64,000 nucleotides of DNA from Liolophura sinensis (taxonomy: Eukaryota > Mollusca > Polyplacophora > Chitonida > Chitonidae): the NCBI RefSeq assembly GCF_032854445.1, contig NC_088302.1:21709788-21773787 (forward strand). The letters are read 5' to 3'. The position numbers were made by a program, and so were the translations under genes. The notes under the pieces were generated by a model that worked only from the letters and a program-made list of their open reading frames with translations, made no database searches and was not told the origin of the DNA. Positions 51,001 to 60,500 of the stretch are shown here, piece by piece (position 1 is the first letter of the stretch; each line of letters begins with the position of its first letter).

Positions 51001-54000
51001 TGTTGATAAGAAGGGGAAATGGAAGAACTGAATGTAGCAAATAAATAAATTAGAATGCATGAAAGTTTAATGAAATAACACTGTAATGTGTGGGTATTGA
51101 GTGTCTTGTTAAACGAAAGATTATATTTAAGTGTACATAGCATAATTTATAAGATGACCTGTACACTATGATGTTAAATCTGTGGCGTGTGTAATGTATT
51201 TAGTTTCTTGCTGATACACATACAGAACGCTTGACTTGTTTCATTTGGTGGTAAAATTTTGAATTCTGCTTTTTTAACAGTTTATGTGGCAAAACCTGTG
51301 CTATTTATCAATTTTGCTTTCAGTTTTCAGACTTTCGCTATAAACCAAACAGACTTAGTAGAGTTTTTTTTTTGTTTTTTTGTTTGTTTTAGGCCCCTCT
51401 GATGAGCGCGAGTTCCAGGCAGAAACTCGTCAGCTGCTGGATATTGTCGCCAGGTCCCTGTATTCAGAGAAGGAGGTACAGTACTCTGTGGGCGTTTGAC
51501 CGTTTGACCGTCAGGGTTATGGTTTTGTTATCTTGACCTGTGCACGTATCTGTAATAAACATGAACGTTATAAGGGTGACCACTATTGCCAAGTCAGTGT
51601 GCCATGCCACTTTAATGTTAGGAGCCATTTCTACTTGGAAACTACAGTCACTACACTTACGAACCACTGCCATTTCACTTACAAACCACTGCCATTTCAC
51701 TTACAAACCACTGCCATTTCACTTACAAGTGTAATGGCAGTGGTTTGCAGCAATTCCAGATAAATGCCACTATCATTTTACCTAAAAAAAACCTGTCATT
51801 TCTACACACAAACCACTGCATTTCCATTTCAAACTAGAATTTTACTTAAAACTGGATTTCCACTTGCATGTACAAACCAAAACATTTTCACTTACAAATC
51901 ACTGTAATTCCACTTAAAGCATGTCCAAACTATTTCATTTCCACCGTGCAAACCGCTTAAATTCTGCTTATTATCTACTGCATTTCCACTTGCAAACCAC
52001 CCCATTCCAGTTACTAACTGGAGCAATTTCGCTGTACATTTAAAAGTCACTGTCATTCCGCTTACAAACAAAATTGCATTTCCACTTTTAAGCTACTCCC
52101 AGGCAAGTGAGACAGATATATGACATTTCTAAGACAGAATTTTGAGCTTGTATATGTAATCTGTCAGGGAAGTCTGTTCATTCCCAAAGGAACTAAACTC
52201 TTGCAGTTATAGATTGCTTATTACAACCCTGCTACATGGTGCAGGTTGATGTCAAGTTTTGAATATCAGTGGGAAATGACAAAATGTTATTGCACTCTAA
52301 TCGCCTTTTTGAAACTTCATAGACTATGCATGTGTCCCTTGAGTCAGTTGTCTAAGGCTTTGCAAATGATGAATTATGAAAAAGGATTGGCTTTTTGGAG
52401 AGTTTTTTTTTGTGTCGAAATTAAGATACTGGTTGTCAAATTGTATTATTGACTAGACTGATAGATTGAGTGGTATAAAAAGAATACTTCGTTTTACCTA
52501 CTATGTTGTAAGATATAGGTTTCATCCAAAGATTTTGACTGAGTCACATGAAGCGCCTGTATTGTCTTTCTTCGCACTCACCATAAGTGGTCAGCCAGGT
52601 GTCAGTATTCTGCGATCTGCGTGAAGGAAGTGCGTCATGTCTGGTGTCTCCAGCTTGTACTGTATGCTGATAATATCATAATATGACAGCATTGAAGTTG
52701 GTCTTCTGCAAGACAACACTCTGACTGTATGATCAAAACGCTGCATATATTGCAATTGATTAACATATAGCTATTGATGTAAAGAATAAGGTAGAGTATG
52801 TGGAAAGGTCTGTCAGCAACCTGCAGATGATGGTGGGTTTACCCCCGGCTCTGCCCGGTTTCCTGCCAGCATAATATATATATACATAATTGTATAAGTG
52901 AAATATTTTTGAGTACGGCGTAAAACACGAATCAAATAAATAAATAAGGATAGAAGTATGAACGAATGAATAATTTATGGCCTTAGAAAAATGAACGTGC
53001 TTGTACAGATACACGTATAAATGTACGCACATATTATTGTAGGTTTTTATACGAGAGTTGATCTCCAACTCCAGTGATGCCCTAGAGAAGTTACGTTACC
53101 TACAGCTGACAGGGTCAGAGGTCACAGAAGCAGACACTCCCCTGGAAATCCACATCGCCACAAATGAGGAGAAGAAAACTTTCACAGTTCAGGTAATACA
53201 GGACTTTGGCGTGTCAATCACTGCATTCTTTTCATGAGTTTGTGTATAAAATGTGATGACAATTACTGCACTTTGAGTATTTCTAGACCAGCGACATTTA
53301 ATATCTTTTAAAATTACTGCATATTTTTTGCCTAATTCTGTTTAAGCCATGGTGCTATAGTGGGCATGTAATTTGCTACTATTTAAGCATTTACATGAAC
53401 AGTTTGGAATAAATCCCTGACTGAGGTAACTTGACAAGAGGCCGTATTTCACGGGTTACGTGTAACCATTTGCCATCTATCACGCTGTCCTCACTCTGGT
53501 TTTCTCTTTATGCGGTAGTCTGTCATATTGCTGGTTTAATTTTGTGCTCTGTTCGTGGGAAGGTCTGCCAGTAACCTGCAGATGTTTCTGGGTTTCCCCC
53601 GGGTTCTGTTTGGTTTCCTCTCATCATAATGCTCGTCACGGTCGTATAAGTGAAATATTCTTCAATACAACATAAAAGACCAATCCTATAAATAATTTTG
53701 TGCCTAATGGAATGCACTGGTTTCCATCACACTGAAAATGGAAACTTGCTACATTGGTTCTTGTTAGTTTGAAATATACCGTTTTGCCACCTTCTTCAGG
53801 ACACAGGTGTGGGCATGACTAAGGAGGAACTGATTGAGAACCTGGGTACAATCGCACGATCAGGATCAAAGGTTTGTAACCCAGACCTCAACCATTAAAG
53901 GCAAAAGAGAACACTAAAATGAAGCATATATCAAATGAAAGAGCATGAAACAGTGCAGAGGAAAATAGTTTCGTTTCACAAAGTGCATTGAGCACTACAT

Positions 54001-57000
54001 TCACCTGATCACCATAGCCATATACTACCTACAATACTGGTTGCCATGGAAGCCAGGTAACTACCATAACTATATACTACCTACCGTACTGGTTGCCATG
54101 GAAGACAGGTTACTACCATAGCTATATACTACCTACAATACTGGTTGCCATGGAAGCCAGGTAACTACCATAACTATACACTACCTACCGTACTGGTTGC
54201 CATGGAAGACCGGTAACTACCATAGCTATATACTACCTACAGTATAAGACAGGTAACTATAGCTGTATACTACCTACAGTACTGGTTGCCATGGAAGCCA
54301 GGTAACTATCATAGCTATATACTACCTACAATACTGGATGCCATGGAAACCAGGTAACTACCATAGCTATATACTACCTACAATACTGGTTGCCATGGAA
54401 GACGGGTAACTACCATAGCTATATACTACCTACAATACTGGTTGCCATGGAAGACAGGTACATGTAGCTTATGTGAGCTTTGTGAAACAGCCCCGGTTCT
54501 TCGGTGGTTTGTGGTCACCCAGAAGGTATCAGCAAGGAAATTGTAACTTCCTCGCTTGATGTTCAGCATGAAGGGGATAGTGCAACAACAAGTTGGCCCA
54601 TATCAGTATAATGGCTCGGGCGGGGCGGCTTCCTTGCCTTCAGTAAGTCGTCTCACTGAAGCAGCACTAGATAAAAGAGTGGTGGAAATCCGTCCTGCAA
54701 CAAGGCAGCATATTACGTGCACTGTAAGGATTCCTTCGTGGTCATATGACTGAAAAATTGTTGAGTACGACATTAATCCCCAAGCACTCACTCACTCACT
54801 CATATCATGTATAGCTTGCTAAGTTAGAAGTTGCTGTGTAACAGTGAGAATATCTGTGTGAGGTTTGCAGGTCTTGCACCTTACCTGTGAAACTTATCAT
54901 GCTCTGTCTAAACAGACAGACAACAATCAAATTTCTATTGAAAATGGTAATAGAACTGAATGATGCAATAAACCTTGATTGATTTTTACTGCAACACTCC
55001 ATTAAGCTTGGCTATAAAGGTTGTGGTTAAATTGACACATGGGAGGCAACTCTAGTAGATAAGGGTACTTATTGAGAGTTACCTCCCTTATTCCTCACTT
55101 CTGTGTCCGCATGCAAACCTACATGAGAGGTAAAGCAAATACATTTTAGCATTGAAATGAGAATTCTTTGTCTTAGAATTAGCATATGTAATAGTTATTA
55201 GGAAGTCTTGTACTGAAGAAACTCATTATATCTTTTGATTCAATTACTTGAATCAGAAATGAGTACTGCAGAAATTCTGGTTAAAAATTTAAAAAATTAA
55301 AGAATACAACAACTTGTGGTTCTTGAAATCAGTGAGATGAGGGGAATTTTGACTGGCAAAATACTGTGCATGTTCCTAAACAGTTAAAAAATGATGGTTT
55401 TGAAATATGTTAAAAATGAACAGATAGTCATGTGATACCAGGATTGTATACTTACATATTGTGCACTATTGTTTTATCTGCTGAGAAACTTGCCTTCCTT
55501 GTTGCCATGACTACAGGCTTTTGTGGAACAGCTGACTGAGAAGTCTGACATAGGCAGTAATCTGATTGGTCAGTTTGGAGTGGGGGTTTTACTCTAGCTT
55601 CATGGTTGGTCAGAAGGTAGAAGTGTTCACACGTTCTCACAAGCCAGATGCCACAGGATTCAAGTGGACCTCTGATGGGTGAGTAGCAACATAACTCCTA
55701 CAAAACAAAAATAAATAAAAGGAAGAAGAACAACAATTTCACCCCACTGGAGCTGTCTGTTATTATTACTGTTATGAATCATCGTTCCAGTTCACAGGTT
55801 TGGATGACTCATCTACATGTGGGCGGGTTTTGAATTTTAAAATCTTTAGCGCTCAAACAAATGTTGGTCAAAATGTGTGTCAAATGAATGCACATCATGT
55901 CATTAATGTGAAACACTAATGTCAAATGGTTTGGTGAAGGAGAGACCTCTGTTGGCTGAGTGATGCAAGGTGTTCTCTGTAACACAGGCTGTTGACTGTT
56001 ATTAAGGTTACACTGTGTAACCCATCACCCACTTAGTCGGGTATGACCTTCTGTCTGGATGTTAGTCAGATACACGTACCTAGTGAAATACGGTGGTTAG
56101 ATCCATCACAGGGCCATACCTAAAACAAAAAATGATCTGTGGTTCTGGTCCCAAAGTTTAAAGTTGTGATCGTTCATTACAAAATTGCAAATCAGAATGA
56201 TGCTCACAAAAAACAAAAAGAAATTTGTATGAACACTAAACTTATTATTGGTATACCACCATATTTTTGTTAAAATTACTTGCTAGTTTTAACACAACTT
56301 GATTAGTTTTGACACCCATTAGTTTGGGCACCCAAACATTTTCCCTAAACCCTTATAGTGAAAATAAATAGAATTACTTTCAGTGTATACCTCTTGAGGC
56401 ACACCAAATTGAGGGGTGAAATTTTGGTATATATCCAAGGTTGAGACCATGGTTGTTTTTCTGTGTTACAGTACAGGGAAGTACGAGGTCTCAGAGGCTG
56501 AGGGTGTACAGCGGGGAACTAAGATTGTGATACACCTTAAGGGGGACTGTTATGACTACGCCAAGGAAGAACTCGTCAAAGGTAGACTTCTAGTATTAAT
56601 TCTGCAGCCCAGGAATCATGCAGTTGTCTTAAGCTTAGACTAGACATGTGGTATTATTCTAGAGTTTAGATTTAACTCTTAAATGTTGAATTTAAATGCT
56701 GATTTTCCATTTGATCACTAAAGTTAAAAACAACTCTTAGTACTGAAATAAAAATTCCTAAGGTAAGTTACAGTTTTCAGTAGAGCGGTCACTGATTTCA
56801 AGGTAAAACCAAGTCTGACTGAAGTACATGGCCGATTTATGCTCCTGGGGCCTGGCAAAAAGTTTTCAGTTCTATCCAAAACAAACAAAATTCTGATATA
56901 TTTTAATTAAGTGCAAACTTGCATTGCAGAAATTTATAGTGTATTAACAACCTCAGTGTCTCTGTGACAGTATTATCCAATCAGTGCTCCTTCACGCTTC

Positions 57001-57528
57001 AGTGCGGTTCCAAATCTTGGACCCAGATTCCCCAATTGTGCTTGGGTAACCTTAACTTTAGTGCAGATACTGGCACTATAGATCAAATTGAAGGGTTGCC
57101 CTGATGTTTTAACCTTTTTGCTGTCACACGCACTGTCATGATACTGAGACTGTCAGTTGTTGTAAAATTAGAGCCTTTACTTTAAATTTTTAGACACTGT
57201 AAAGTATCAGTTGTGCTGAAATAAACTTGAAACATCACAGAACAGTTATCCATGAAATATTTAGAAGAATGGCTGAATTTAGGACATTTACTTTCAGTAG
57301 AAAATAATTGAACAGTTGAAAATCTTGATTTCACCATTGCTGTCAAACAGTCAATCTTGATGATTATGACACATGAGAGTATGTCTCTAAAGATGAACCA
57401 ATCAGAGTGGAGTTCTCTCTTTTATCAACCAATCAAATCTCCCATCTGTTTGATTCAGTGAGTCTAAAAGCAGCTGTCATTTATTTCGGAAAATTGTGGT
57501 CCTATGGGGTATGATTGCCATGAGTTTC

Positions 57529-57575
<47 letters not shown>

Positions 57576-60500
57576 TATAAAGGGTAATAGAACAATTTGC
57601 TCCAACTATGTTACAAACTGAAATTGTGGTGTGCAAATGATGTTATAATTTTGACTGTTTTCCTTACACAGGTATCGTACAAAAGTACAGTAATTTTGTG
57701 GGTGTTCCAATCTACCTGAATGGAAAGCGTGCCAATATTTTACAGGTAAGTTTACTTCCCAATATTGTCAATCAAGTAAGGTTTTAAGTTTAGCAGGCTA
57801 AAACATTTGTGCAATTGGCAGAAAGACGCAGTTTTGAAAGAAGTTGAAGCTTTCAATATAGAAGTGCTACTTTTGTTTTATTGTTTATGTGAGTTGTCAC
57901 TACCAACATAGTTTGTTCTTTTACCACTGTGTCTCCTTTTGGCGGGCCAGTTTTAGGGTCATGATATGTGTGATGCTGCCTCACTGGAAAGCCATGCCAA
58001 AAACATCAGACTGGACACCATTCACACTATAGCGACTCCAGGATGACTTGTACATGCACATGTATGTGTCCTAGCCAATCATGCATCAAAAAAGTGGACT
58101 GTCCAGGTCTGGTTCCTCTATAGGTTTAACCCGGATCTCCTGAAAATGTGGATGGTCTGTTGGTATCAGAGACGAGAAATGTAAGCTGTAAACTGCAGTT
58201 TAGTGGAGTGTGGTGGGGGAGGGGGAGACGGTAGTGGTTAAGATGCTTGTCTTTTAGGTTCAGTTTTAGTACTGTCAGTGGACAGGGAGTTGGTAGATAC
58301 CCTCCATTCTCACTGTTCATGTATACATCTAACTCATTAGCGAATCAGGGGCCTCCGTGGCTCTGTCGGTTAGCGCGCTAGCGCAGTGTAATGACCCAGG
58401 AGTCTCTCACCAATGCGGTCGCTGTGAGTTCAAGTCCAGCTCACACTGGCTTCCTCTACGGCCGTAAGTGGGAAGATCTGTCAGCAACCTGCGAATGGTC
58501 GTGGGTTTCCCCAGGGATGTGCCCGGTTTCCACCCACCATAATGCTGGCTGCTGTCGTATAAATGAAATATTCTTGAGTACGGCGTAAAACACCAATCAA
58601 ATAAATCAAATCAATCATTAGCGAATCCAATTCTTTACCAATGTTATGTTTATATCTGTGTGTCTTTATTTGGAAAGTGTCAACAGCTTGCAAAAGGCTG
58701 ATGGCTTTCTTCTGACATTCCAGTCCGTGACCCACAATAATGATCGTCGTCATGTAGGTGAAAAATTATGAGTATGGTGTTAAGTAATAATCATAAAAAA
58801 AAAATATGGATATGTAGGTAAATAAAGAATATTCTACACTGATATTATGAATATTTTTCCAGTGAGAGGTGAAAATGATTATCATTTCCACCTTTCACGA
58901 GAAAAATATTTATGATATTTATCCATCGCTGTGGAATATTCTATTTATTTTTTATATTTTGAATATATTATTTGTTTCTTTTTGACATCACGGCGTTTGG
59001 GTGTGTGATAACAAAGTTGATATCTGACTCTAGCGAGTGAGATGTCATTTTTATTAGTCTGACAGAAATCCTGACATTTCACCTGTATATAAACGATAAA
59101 TATGTTGTGTGATGCTGCTTCTGTTGACAGGCCCTCTGGATGCTTGACCCCAAGGATGTCACGGAGGAGATGCATGAAGACTTTTACAAGTTTATCGGAA
59201 ATGCCTACGACAAACCACGCTACCACTTCCATTACAAGACCGACGCGCCCCTCAACATCAGGGCGCTTTTCTACGTCCCCGAGTATAAACCAAGTAAGTC
59301 AAGCACCTGTCACCCATGTCTTTTGTGTACTTACCTGAAGGAGCTAATGTGGCCAAGTGGTTAGCATGCTAATACAACACAGTAACCTTTAAAGCTTGTC
59401 ACCAATGCTGTAGCTGTGAGTTGAAGTCCATGTCATGCTGGCTTCCTCATCGGTCATACATGAGAAGGTCTTCCAGAAACCTGTGAATGGTTGCGCGTTC
59501 TCAGTTTCCTCCAAAGATAACACTGGCCCCCAGTCATACGAATAAAATATCTTTGGCTACGGCGTAAAACACCGGTCAAGTAAGTACGTGTATTTGTCTG
59601 AATGGGCACTGTAAACTGTTTGACTGAAATTAGCGAATGTGTCTTTGCGAGGGAAAAGAAGGTCGAAACTCAAAACTTTGTTAAATTATTAGAGTTCATG
59701 AGGATGCTTCACATGAAACTGCATGTATTTAAGGGTTGTGCCTGAATGGATGTGGTCTGTGAAGTTTCACAGCCTGAAGATGATTTGAATTGTGAAGGTG
59801 AGACCCACCAGTTAAAAAAACCCTCACCATATGTGTTTTGATTATTGTTTCAGCGTTGTTTGATATGAGTCGAGAGACAGATGTGAACATAACATTGTAT
59901 AGTCGCAAAGTGATGATCATGTCTAAGGCCAATAACATATTACCCAAGTGGATGCGCTTTATGAAAGGTAAGTAATTGTTGTCCGTTGTCAGGAAAGAAT
60001 GGGAGGCACGTAAGAATAACGGGCTTTCATCCTAAACCTGAATTCAAAATTTTTCGCATCTGTATGTGTGCCTGCAGCAGGCTAGCTGAGAAGTGAAGTG
60101 AAGGGTTTGACCTTTTTGGGTGAAAACGGCAAACGGCGACATGCTCAAACTGTGTCTTGCAGATTGCACCATTCCCATAAATAACTATAGTGCGATGTTT
60201 GCACTCTTGAATTGTTCGACTAACGTCTTTGATTTTAAGGCAACATATAAAGAGAAAAAAAGGGCTGAAGAGGAATCAGACGGATTTATATCTGAGACAG
60301 CTTGGTATCACGTGCAATGAGCCAAGTGTTGAAGGCCAGTGAAAGAATTGGTTGTTTTCAGGTGACATTGCTCTGGTATTGTGCCTTTAATGTGCAGCAG
60401 ACAGATGATGACTGAAAGAATATGTACATTGTTGCAAGATGTTTCCTTGTACCTGTGCTAAACTACATTGATTGTTTTTAACCAATCAAAACTCTGAACT

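Larger units (their letters stand above)
25119..51392 (+). other. TRAP1 intron 2 (26.3 kb)
   Basis: A very long intron with no recognised exon or nested gene. It contains SINE copies (25932-26200, 26331-26474, 35941-36140, 44406-44632, second family 42396-42620), four minisatellites (28842-30080, 34577-35355, 45570-46225, 47889-48548), a GA-rich run (43255-43300) and a 16-base G run (50573-50588). Several kilobase-scale blocks are less AT-rich and more complex than the rest and may be regulatory (see findings). A small missed exon of 3n+1 bases is possible given the phase gap between exons 2 and 3. Confidence 0.7.
51476..53042 (+). other. TRAP1 intron 3
   Basis: It contains a degenerate 22-bp repeat region (51640-52110) with a long hairpin, and a SINE fragment at 52795-52950. 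Nothing else is recognised. Confidence 0.85.
53872..55516 (+). other. TRAP1 intron 5
   Basis: It contains a 52-bp minisatellite (54010-54465) and an inverted second-family SINE (54590-54802). The rest is AT-rich unique sequence. Confidence 0.85.
57746..59130 (+). other. TRAP1 intron 8
   Basis: 1.39 kb holding a full-length SINE (58347-58614), a possible decayed SINE tail (58722-58803) and a palindromic MITE-like element (58826-58942). Confidence 0.85.

Noticed and set aside
55517-55678. TRAP1 as a pseudogene
   Set aside because: One frameshift and one phase gap, both explainable by a homopolymer base, against eleven clean, conserved exons with good splice sites. Decay would be expected to hit more sites.
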